From positions 1-6,044 of the forward strand of contig CAJPSJ010000124.1 in assembly GCA_905373295.1 (NCBI GenBank): a stretch of 6,044 nucleotides of DNA, written 5' to 3'. The stretch comes from an uncultured Campylobacter sp. GTDB taxonomy: Bacteria > Campylobacterota > Campylobacteria > Campylobacterales > Campylobacteraceae. Both the position numbers and the translations under genes were made by a program. How positions within the stretch are numbered: the first letter of the stretch is position 1; the number at the start of each line of letters is the position of its first letter. The notes beneath the pieces are model-generated. The model had not been told where the DNA came from. It made no database searches and saw only the letters and a list, made by a program, of their open reading frames with translations. This document shows positions 1 to 5,108 of the stretch, in pieces.

Positions 1-180
1 AGATAAAATAACGATATAGTGGGTTTTTCATAAAATAGGAGATCACAAAGACAGAATGAAACCGGCTCAAATTTTATCGCTGCTTTCGCATATATCTTTT
101 GTAGCGGCGTGCGAGCGAGACTATTTTTAAAATTTATTGTAAAATTAGAGCGTTAATTTATTAAAATTTAAAGGGTCGGT
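1..180. other. Gene-free leader upstream of ung
   Basis: AT-rich stretch with stops in all frames and no convincing coding region or RNA gene. A 24-codon open frame from an ATG at 56 to a TAA at 128-130 has no well-placed ribosome binding site and resembles no protein I know. The last 45 bases hold the likely ung promoter and ribosome binding site. Confidence 0.6.
140..180 (+). promoter_or_regulatory. Possible -10 box and ribosome binding site of ung
   Basis: TAAAAT at 140-145 is one base from the sigma-70 -10 consensus and is embedded in AT-rich DNA. Campylobacter promoters usually lack a fixed -35 box, and none is seen here. AAAGGG at about 170-175 lies five bases before the ATG at 181 and supports that start. 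The -10 call is weak because such words are common in this AT-rich context. Confidence 0.3.
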
Positions 181-876
181 ATGCAGATAAATTTAGACGA
201 CGTGAGGATCGAGAGCGGCTGGAAAGAGGCGCTTAGGGAGGAATTTTTAAGCGAATATTTTGCGAAGATCAAAGAAAATCTGCTCGCCGCAAAGGCGCGC
301 GAGATCGTCTATCCGCCGGGGAATTTGATCTTTAATGCCTTCAATCTAACTCCGTTTGAGCGGGTGCGTGCGGTGATTTTGGGACAGGATCCCTACCACG
401 GCGCGCATCAGGCGATGGGGCTTAGCTTTTCGGTGCCGCGCGGCGTACGAATTCCGCCTAGCCTCGTAAATATCTACAAAGAGATTAAGAGCGATCTGGG
501 TATCAGCGAGCCTGAAAGCGGCGATCTGAGCTACTGGGCGAAGCAGGGAGTGCTGCTACTTAATGCGAGCCTTAGTGTGGGCGCGAACCGCGCGAACTCA
601 CACAGCGGCTTCGGCTGGCAAATTTTTACCGACGCCGTGATTAAAATTTTAAGCGCGAGGCGGCAAAACTTGGTCTTTATGCTATGGGGAAATTTTGCCA
701 AAGCAAAATCGGCGCTGATCGATGCGCAGAGGCATCTCATTTTAACCGCCGCGCATCCTAGCCCGCTTGCAGGAGGGGCGTTTTTCGGCTGCAGGCATTT
801 TAGCAGATGCAACGAATATCTGCGCGCGCACGGTCTGGGAGAGATCGATTGGGATCTAAATCACGGCGCAGATTAA
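181..876 (+). CDS. ung: Uracil-DNA glycosylase (family 1)
   Basis: This enzyme removes uracil from DNA, arising from dUTP misincorporation or cytosine deamination, and so starts base-excision repair in the cytoplasm. The 231-residue length is normal for bacterial Ung. GQDPYHG at residues 68-74 is the water-activating loop, with Asp70 as the catalytic residue. Phe83, in MGLSFSVP, should stack on uracil. LLLNA at 126-130 carries the uracil-reading Asn128. HPSPL at 192-196 is the DNA-intercalation loop with the catalytic His192, followed by FFGCRHFS. The intercalation loop reads PSPLAGGAFFG, one residue shorter than the SAxRGFFG form of E. coli; I recall similar forms in epsilonproteobacteria. 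The ATG at 181 has an AAAGGG ribosome site five bases upstream. The next gene is 172 bases away and functionally unrelated, so ung is probably transcribed separately from it. Confidence 0.97.
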   Translation: MQINLDDVRIESGWKEALREEFLSEYFAKIKENLLAAKAREIVYPPGNLIFNAFNLTPFERVRAVILGQDPYHGAHQAMGLSFSVPRGVRIPPSLVNIYKEIKSDLGISEPESGDLSYWAKQGVLLLNASLSVGANRANSHSGFGWQIFTDAVIKILSARRQNLVFMLWGNFAKAKSALIDAQRHLILTAAHPSPLAGGAFFGCRHFSRCNEYLRAHGLGEIDWDLNHGAD

Positions 877-889
877 ATGTATTTTAAAT

Positions 890-920
890 GAAATTTGCGT
901 AAAATGCGCCGCAAAATTTC
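890..920. repeat. Imperfect hairpin downstream of ung
   Basis: GAAATTTGCG at 890-899 faces CGCAAAATTTC at 910-920 across a 10-base loop, with a single bulged base in the right arm. No T-run follows on the + strand, so it is at best a weak terminator for ung. It may only reflect the GCGAAATTTT-type words that recur in the gaps of this window. Confidence 0.3.
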
Positions 921-946
921 AAAGGTAAAGAAATTTTAAAAAAATA

Positions 947-976
947 TTGAAAGGAGAAGTGAGCGAATAATATACG
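947..976 (+). promoter_or_regulatory. Possible promoter of the first binding-protein gene
   Basis: TTGAAA at 947-952 resembles a -35 box. It is followed by overlapping AT-rich -10 candidates: TAATAT at 968-973 (15-base spacer) and TATACG at 971-976 (18-base spacer). Transcription would start roughly 65-70 bases before the ATG at 1049. Neither spacer is ideal, so the call is tentative. Confidence 0.3.
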
Positions 977-1048
977 ACCGGCTTAAGACGGCTTGCCGAA
1001 GCGACGCGAATGCGCGGCTAGGCTAATCATTGTAACTAAAGGAACGAT

Positions 1049-1855
1049 ATGAAAAAGATAATTTTGGGACTTTTCTTGCTATTTACAAGTAGTGTAGTGG
1101 CAAATACCCTATCTGAGATTAGGCAATCGGGCACGATTAGAGTGGGCGTATTTGAGGCGCAACCGCCTTTTAGTAAATTCGAAGACGGCAAATTTCAAGG
1201 ATTTGAGGTTACTCTAGCTGAGGCGCTATCAAAAGATATATTTGGCGGCAAGGCGGGCAAGGTGGAATTCGTGCCCGTAAAGGCTAGTGAGCGTTTAAAA
1301 GCGTTGGAAGAAAATAAAGTAGATATGGTGCTTGCGACCTTTACGATTACAAATGAGCGTAAGCAGCTAGTTGATTTTACGACGCCGTATTTCGCAGTAA
1401 ATATCGGCGTGCTAACCCGAGCTGGCGATAGGATCAAGACTGTATCGGATCTGCACGGCAAGCCGATCATCGCAGAAACCGGAACTACGGGCGAAGCGTA
1501 TTTTAGAAAAGAGGGCTTTGAAATTGTAAATTGCGCCACCGCAAATGAATGCTATAAAATGTTAAAGGACGGTAAGGGCATCGGATATGCGACAGACAAT
1601 CTGATAGTTTTAGCTTATGCTGTAATCGACAGCGACACCGAGGTAAATATCAAGAATTTAGGCGTTTCGGATTTCTTAGGCATTGCGGTTTCTAAGGGCA
1701 ATAAGGATCTGCTTGAGTTCTTAAACGGCGAGCTAGTCAAGCTAAGCAAGAGCGGCTTTATGAAAAAGACCTATGACGAGACGATCGAGCCGTATTACAA
1801 GGGCACTGCGGAGAAAAAATATTTCTTGCTGGATGACCTTTATAGCTTATTTTAG
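1049..1855 (+). CDS. Periplasmic amino-acid-binding protein, PEB1-like (paralog 1)
   Basis: Solute-binding protein of the SBP_bac_3 family, which captures an amino acid in the periplasm for an ABC importer. Residues 1-18 are a Sec signal peptide (KK, hydrophobic core, VVA before Asn19). The N lobe has IRVGV at 30-34, PPFS at 39-42 and GFEV at 51-54. LATFTITNER at 95-104 closely resembles the same segment of Campylobacter PEB1 and carries the carboxylate-binding Arg104. Arg82, in SERLKAL, matches the extra arginine of aspartate/glutamate binders, so an acidic amino acid is a reasonable guess. GTTGEAY at 145-151 and Asp183 complete the expected pocket. Cys162 and Cys168 could form a disulfide that PEB1 lacks. 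The tail KKYFLLDDLYSLF is shared with the two downstream paralogs. AAAGGAA at 1038-1044 supports the start. No permease or ATPase gene adjoins it. The family is certain; the ligand is not. Confidence 0.9.
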   Translation: MKKIILGLFLLFTSSVVANTLSEIRQSGTIRVGVFEAQPPFSKFEDGKFQGFEVTLAEALSKDIFGGKAGKVEFVPVKASERLKALEENKVDMVLATFTITNERKQLVDFTTPYFAVNIGVLTRAGDRIKTVSDLHGKPIIAETGTTGEAYFRKEGFEIVNCATANECYKMLKDGKGIGYATDNLIVLAYAVIDSDTEVNIKNLGVSDFLGIAVSKGNKDLLEFLNGELVKLSKSGFMKKTYDETIEPYYKGTAEKKYFLLDDLYSLF

Positions 1856-1921
1856 GCGGGCATAGCGGTACAGCTCGCCTGCATTTGCTTGCAGTAAGCA
1901 TAGAGCTGTGCGCTATACGCC
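1855..1921 (+). repeat. Long interrupted stem-loop at the 3' end of paralog 1
   Basis: Starting at the last base of the stop codon, three paired blocks stack in order: GGCG (1855-1858) with CGCC (1918-1921), ATAGCG (1862-1867) with CGCTAT (1911-1916), and ACAGCTC (1870-1876) with GAGCTGT (1903-1909). Small internal loops separate them. The 26-base apex can fold further in two mutually exclusive ways: CTGCA/TGCAG, or TGCTT/AAGCA. No T-run follows. It may protect the mRNA 3' end or assist termination. Confidence 0.5.
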
Positions 1922-1934
1922 AGGTAAAATTTAA

Positions 1935-1960
1935 AAGGCTTGCATAGCCTTGCTATTTTG
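1935..1960 (+). terminator. Possible intrinsic terminator of paralog 1
   Basis: AAGGCT (1935-1940) and AGCCTT (1946-1951) form a six-pair stem with a five-base loop. The stem follows an A-rich stretch and is followed by GCTATTTTG. The T-run is interrupted and short, so termination would be weak or aided by the larger stem-loop just upstream. Confidence 0.35.
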
Positions 1961-2014
1961 TCCGACTTTGTGAGCTTGGGTTTGGATTGCAAATTCTAAT
2001 TAACGCGTCGTTGC

Positions 2015-2031
2015 GGAATTTATAAAATTCC
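2015..2031. repeat. Perfect 7-base inverted repeat with a competing partner
   Basis: GGAATTT at 2015-2021 faces AAATTCC at 2025-2031 with a three-base centre. The left arm can instead pair in a longer hairpin: TTGCGGAATT (2011-2020) with AATTTCGCAG (2036-2045), including two G-U pairs. The two folds are mutually exclusive. No function is known. Confidence 0.35.
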
Positions 2032-2095
2032 ATAGAATTTCGCAGCGGCGTGCTGTTTTTATAGTGCTAATAGACGCACAGAATTTTATAGCGAA

Positions 2096-2132
2096 GCGCC
2101 AAAATTTAATGAGAGCAGGCATGGTTTGGCGC
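2096..2132. repeat. Perfect 8-base inverted repeat
   Basis: GCGCCAAA at 2096-2103 and TTTGGCGC at 2125-2132 are perfect complements separated by 21 bases. It lies mid-gap, about 165 bases before the start of paralog 2. It could be an operator-like site or simply an RNA hairpin. No T-run follows. Confidence 0.35.
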
Positions 2133-2262
2133 AAAGACGGTAAAATTTAAAAAGCCTCTATCATTATGCTTAGAAATTTTAGTTGCGAAATTTTATCGCT
2201 AAGCTCGCAGTTTAGGGAATAGTTTCGGTTCTGGTAAAATGAAATTTTAAGAAAATTTACAT

Positions 2263-2299
2263 TACAATTACGAAAAATTTAAAATTCAAGGAGGAAATT
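2263..2299 (+). promoter_or_regulatory. Probable promoter and ribosome site of the paralog 2-3 operon
   Basis: TACAAT at 2263-2268 is one base from the -10 consensus and sits in strongly AT-rich DNA with no clear -35 box, as is usual in Campylobacter. A start near 2275 would leave a leader of about 25 bases. That leader contains AAGGAGG at 2288-2294, five bases before the ATG, the strongest ribosome binding site in the window. High translation of paralog 2 is expected. Confidence 0.45.
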
Positions 2300-3106
2300 A
2301 TGAAAAAGTCATTTTTTCTTATTCTATTGTTGGCGATCTTTGTTTTTGCGAATTCTTTAAGCGAAATAAAGCAAAGCAAAGTGATCAGAGTAGGCGTTTA
2401 TGAAAATGAGCCGCCTTTTAGTAAGTCGAGCGAGAAGGGCTTTGAGGGTTTCGAAGTCGAGCTTGCCAACGCGCTAGCCGGTAAAATTTTCGGCAACAGC
2501 GGCGGCCGCATCGAGCTTATCCCGGTAACGAACGAGGTGCGCTTTCCGATGCTGCAAAACAATCAGGCAGATATGATAATCGCGGCTGCAAGTATCACTG
2601 AAGAGCGTAAGGGCAGCGTAGATTTTTCGATGCCGTATTTTACGGTAAATTTAGGAATTTTAACGAAAAAAGACTCAAATATTCACAAAATAGGCGATCT
2701 GATGGGCAAAAAGATCGGTATCATCCGCAAGACTACCGGCGAGGCGTATATCAAAAAGGACGGCGGTTATAATGTTTCCTACTGCAACGATTCGGTCGAT
2801 TGCTACAGAAGATTAAAAAGCGGCGAGATCGACGGGTATTGCAACAACAACCTTTTTGTAATGGTCTATCCGATCGTAGATCCTGCGGTCGAGGTCAATA
2901 TAAAAAATTTAGGCGATAATGTATTCTTAGGCGTCGCGGTGCAAAAAGGCAACGCGGAGCTGCTAGAAGCGATCAATAAAGGCTTGATTGCGCTCAGCAA
3001 AGAGGGCTTTTTCAAAAAGGCTTACGAGGATACTTTCGAATCCTTCTATAAAGGTACTGTCGATAAAAAATATTTCCTACTCGACGATCTTTACAGCTTT
3101 TTTTAA
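2300..3106 (+). CDS. Periplasmic SBP_bac_3 binding protein with altered pocket (paralog 2)
   Basis: Periplasmic solute-binding protein and first gene of a two-gene operon with paralog 3. By ungapped eye alignment the two share 194 of 268 residues. The signal peptide is residues 1-17 (VFA before Asn18). Recognisable family parts are IRVGVYENEPPF at 29-40, GFEVELANAL at 50-59, RFPMLQNN at 81-88 (like the arginine motif of glutamate/aspartate binders) and AASITEER at 96-103 with Arg103. Two pocket positions are unusual. The small residue of the G-[TS]-T loop is Lys144 (RKTTGEA), and the aspartate that normally holds the ligand amino group is Asn183; paralogs 1 and 3 keep Asp there. Cys162 and Cys168 probably pair, while Cys181 is left over. 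The C-terminal tail is KKYFLLDDLYSFF. The ligand is unknown and may not be a standard alpha-amino acid. Confidence 0.88.
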   Translation: MKKSFFLILLLAIFVFANSLSEIKQSKVIRVGVYENEPPFSKSSEKGFEGFEVELANALAGKIFGNSGGRIELIPVTNEVRFPMLQNNQADMIIAAASITEERKGSVDFSMPYFTVNLGILTKKDSNIHKIGDLMGKKIGIIRKTTGEAYIKKDGGYNVSYCNDSVDCYRRLKSGEIDGYCNNNLFVMVYPIVDPAVEVNIKNLGDNVFLGVAVQKGNAELLEAINKGLIALSKEGFFKKAYEDTFESFYKGTVDKKYFLLDDLYSFF

Positions 3107-3111
3107 TAAAA

Positions 3112-3123
3112 AAGGAATTTGAA
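3112..3123 (+). promoter_or_regulatory. Ribosome binding site of paralog 3 in the 17-base gap
   Basis: AAAAGGAA at about 3110-3117 lies six bases before the ATG at 3124 and immediately follows the TAA of paralog 2. There is no room for a separate promoter, so paralogs 2 and 3 are almost certainly co-transcribed. Confidence 0.6.
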
Positions 3124-3930
3124 ATGAAAAAATCACTGTTTTTAATTCTTTTATCTTGCATCTTTGCGCTTGCGAATTCTTTAAGTCAAATAAAGCAGAG
3201 TAAAGTCATTCGTATCGCCGTTTATGAAAATGAACCTCCGTTTAGTAGGGTCACGGATAACGGCTTTGAGGGCTTTGACGTAGAGCTTGCTAATGCAATC
3301 GGAGGCAAAATTTTAGGCGATACCGGCGGCAGGATCGAGCTCATACCGGTATCAGCGCAAGCGCGCTTTCCGTCCATTCAAAATAATCAGGCGGATATGC
3401 TTATCGCGGCTGCGAGCGTTACTGAGGAGAGAAAGAAAAATTATGAGTTTTCGATGCCCTATCTTTCGGTAAATTCCGGAGTTTTAACCAGAAAAAGCGA
3501 CAATATCCAAAAAATGAGCGATCTACGAGGTAAAAAAGTAGGCGTCATCCGCGGCTCGACGGGCGAAGCGTTTATGCAAAAGGATGGCGGCTACAATCTA
3601 GTGTATTGCAAAAATTCCTCCGATTGCTACAAGCGGTTAAAAAGCGGCGAGATCGACGGCGCGTGCGACGATAATCTATTCGTGATGGTCTACCCGGTCG
3701 CAGATCCTAGCGTCGAGGTTAATATCAAAAGTCTTGGCGAGAACGTATTTTTGGGTATCGCGATGCAAAAGGGCAACGCAGATCTCGCAGAAGCCGTCAA
3801 TCAAGCGCTCATCTCGCTTAGCAAAGAGGGCTTTTTCAAAAAAGCGTATAACGATACCTTCGAGCCTTTCTACAAAGGCACCGTCGATAAAAAATACTTC
3901 CTTTTAGACGACATATACAGCTTCTTTTAA
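3124..3930 (+). CDS. Periplasmic amino-acid-binding protein, SBP_bac_3 (paralog 3)
   Basis: Second gene of the operon and a tandem-duplicate relative of paralog 2, with the same length and about 72% identity by eye count. The signal peptide ends ALA before Asn18. An LLSC sequence at 9-12 superficially resembles a lipobox. Family landmarks are IRIAVYENEPPF at 29-40, RFPSIQNN at 81-88, AASVTEER at 96-103 with Arg103, and GSTGEAF at 144-150. Asp183, in CDDNLF, is where the ligand amino group should bind. Unlike paralog 2 it therefore keeps a standard pocket, and an acidic amino acid is a plausible ligand from the Arg81 motif. Cys162/Cys168 and the extra Cys181 are present. The tail KKYFLLDDIYSFF is almost identical to that of paralog 2. 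No transport permease or ATPase follows; the operon ends at the hairpin 19 bases after the stop. Confidence 0.9.
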   Translation: MKKSLFLILLSCIFALANSLSQIKQSKVIRIAVYENEPPFSRVTDNGFEGFDVELANAIGGKILGDTGGRIELIPVSAQARFPSIQNNQADMLIAAASVTEERKKNYEFSMPYLSVNSGVLTRKSDNIQKMSDLRGKKVGVIRGSTGEAFMQKDGGYNLVYCKNSSDCYKRLKSGEIDGACDDNLFVMVYPVADPSVEVNIKSLGENVFLGIAMQKGNADLAEAVNQALISLSKEGFFKKAYNDTFEPFYKGTVDKKYFLLDDIYSFF

Positions 3931-3948
3931 AATTTTAAATTTGATGCA

Positions 3949-3986
3949 GGTTAGGATTTGAAGCTTTGCGGCTTTAAATTCTAACC
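3949..3986 (+). terminator. Hairpin terminator of the paralog 2-3 operon
   Basis: Bases 3949-3964 pair with 3971-3986 in a continuous 16-pair stem around a six-base loop (TTTGCG). Two of the pairs are G-U, and these pair only in the + strand transcript; the opposite RNA would have two A-C mismatches. No T-run follows, so the hairpin may block 3' exonucleases or act with a factor instead of being a classic intrinsic terminator. It lies in the 232-base gap between converging genes. Confidence 0.5.
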
Positions 3987-4139
3987 CACACATAACCAGT
4001 GCGTCATTAAAATTCCGTCTCGAAATCCTGTCCTAAAATTTCGTTTCAAATTTTATTAGTCCCACTGCCGCGCCTAAGCCAGCGTGCACACGGCGGTCGC
4101 AATCTTTGGTATTAGCGAGCATTTACGGCGCGCAAAATT

Positions 4140-4154
4140 AGATTGAGTTAATCT
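4140..4154 (-). terminator. Weak hairpin after the membrane-protein gene
   Basis: Read on the - strand just past the stop at 4163, AGATT and AATCT form a five-pair stem with a five-base loop, followed by AATTTTG. It is correctly placed to terminate the leftward gene, but the stem is short and AT-rich. Confidence 0.25.
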
Positions 4155-4162
4155 TTAAAATT

Positions 4163-4906
4163 TTACTCCGAGCCCTTGGAATTTTTTAAATCCTCCATAC
4201 GTTCCTGCTGAGCCTGCACGAACGCGCTGTATCTCGTAAAAAGATAATCCTTGATCTCAAAAATCATCAATGTAAAAATCGAAGGCAGCGTGAAAAATCT
4301 AATCGTCATAAACACCAGATCAAGCGCGCTTAGCTCGTCGCTGCTCGCGCGATACCCTCCTGAGCTTGCGGTTAAAATCCCATGCAGCGCCTCGTAGTTG
4401 TAAAGTATGAAAATCGTCACGAAAAGTGTGGAGAGCTTCGATACGATCTTATTCATGATCTGCGCCACGTCCTCATCTGCGATCACCGACATCGCAAACC
4501 ACACGAGGGTGAAAAACAGTGGAAAGACGATATTGAAATTTAGCGAGTTATCAAGCTTCTGTGCGCCCGTCACCGCGATGATTGCAAACACCGCCGCAAA
4601 GGGGATCACAAATAGCGCGAAGGTCATCGCCGATTTTATCGCCTTAAAAAAGCCGTACGCAAGCAGCGGCGAGCCCAAAGCGAGCAAAAAGATCGTCAGC
4701 GCATAGTTTGCTTTGGCAAAATCGTATAGATTAAACAGCGCAAACGCCGATGCTGCTGCAAGTAGCGGCACGCTGAGCTTAAACAGCACCCCATATTTGG
4801 CGTAAGCGCGCGACACGACGGCGTCGAGTCTGCTAAATTTGACGTTTAAGCTTTGCGCTCTGATGAAAAACAAAATGACGAATTTGACGATTACGTTTGG
4901 GCTCAT
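4163..4906 (-). CDS. Unrecognised multi-pass inner-membrane protein
   Basis: A 247-residue hydrophobic protein that I cannot assign to a family. After a short hydrophobic N-terminus (residues 5-15) and a basic stretch (22-43), strongly hydrophobic segments lie near 44-61, 68-89, 93-113, 123-143, 159-171 and 196-217, so about five or six membrane spans are likely. The C-terminus (218-247) is hydrophilic and probably cytoplasmic, with a glutamine/glutamate-rich end. DEDVAQIMNKI at 144-154 and SSGGYRASSDE at 181-191 are the main polar loops. I chose the ATG at 4904-4906 because an AAAGG ribosome site lies five bases before it. A GTG two codons upstream (4912) would abut that site with no spacing. 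It converges on the binding-protein operon and stands alone, so context gives no hint of function. Confidence 0.75.
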   Translation of the reverse strand: MSPNVIVKFVILFFIRAQSLNVKFSRLDAVVSRAYAKYGVLFKLSVPLLAAASAFALFNLYDFAKANYALTIFLLALGSPLLAYGFFKAIKSAMTFALFVIPFAAVFAIIAVTGAQKLDNSLNFNIVFPLFFTLVWFAMSVIADEDVAQIMNKIVSKLSTLFVTIFILYNYEALHGILTASSGGYRASSDELSALDLVFMTIRFFTLPSIFTLMIFEIKDYLFTRYSAFVQAQQERMEDLKNSKGSE

Positions 4907-4931
4907 ACGCACCTTTCCGTTTAAATTTTAT

Positions 4932-4972
4932 GAAATTTTATCCGCGCTAAATTTGCGAAATTTTATCCGCGG
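4932..4972 (-). promoter_or_regulatory. Repeated -10-like element and dyad upstream of the membrane-protein gene
   Basis: GAAATTTTATCCGCG occurs at 4932-4946 and again at 4957-4971, a 25-base period. Read on the - strand, each copy contains TAAAAT, a -10-like box, at 4940-4935 and 4965-4960. The nearer copy would place a start about 20-25 bases before the ATG at 4906. An imperfect dyad also spans 4942-4972: CCGCG faces CGCGG, with TAAATTT and AAATTTTA inside. The layout fits a promoter with an operator, but no regulator can be named. Confidence 0.35.
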
Positions 4973-5108
4973 AGCCTGTCCGTAGAATTAGGCTTTGCCG
5001 ACGGCTTATGCGGCCTGCGTTAAAATTTCATCGCGCTCTCGCTGCGTTGCTATCTTGCCGCCTCTCAGGCTCTGTCTTTTGGCTATGTGAGGCAGAACTG
5101 TGCGCTTT

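Larger units (their letters stand above)
1856..2299. other. 444-base structured gap between paralogs 1 and 2
   Basis: No coding region is supported on either strand. The gap holds the stem-loop at 1855-1921 and a possible terminator at 1935-1951. Inverted repeats follow at 2015-2031 (GGAATTT/AAATTCC) and 2096-2132 (GCGCCAAA/TTTGGCGC). GGTAAAATTTAAAA occurs as a 14-base direct repeat at 1923-1936 and 2139-2152. The promoter of paralog 2 lies at the right end. The length and the many small dyads contrast with the 17-base gap between paralogs 2 and 3. Confidence 0.6.

Noticed and set aside
56..130. 24-codon + strand frame in the ung leader
   Set aside because: The nearest AGGAG is too far upstream of the ATG, and the peptide has no recognisable features.
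531..812. 93-codon frame on the - strand
   Set aside because: It lies entirely inside ung, which has all catalytic motifs of its family; the opposite-strand product has no recognisable features.
1195..1539. 114-codon frame on the - strand
   Set aside because: Antisense shadow of the first binding-protein gene, whose own protein is clearly real.
3922..3930. C-terminal aromatic ending (YSFF) as an outer-membrane protein signal
   Set aside because: The proteins are globular SBP_bac_3 binding proteins, not beta-barrels, so the resemblance is superficial.
4407..4706. 99-codon frame on the + strand
   Set aside because: Antisense to the membrane-protein gene, with no ribosome site or family resemblance; the - strand frame has consistent membrane-span patterning.
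4907..4912. GTG at 4912 as start of the membrane-protein gene
   Set aside because: The AAAGG ribosome site would touch this codon; the ATG at 4906 has a normal five-base spacing.
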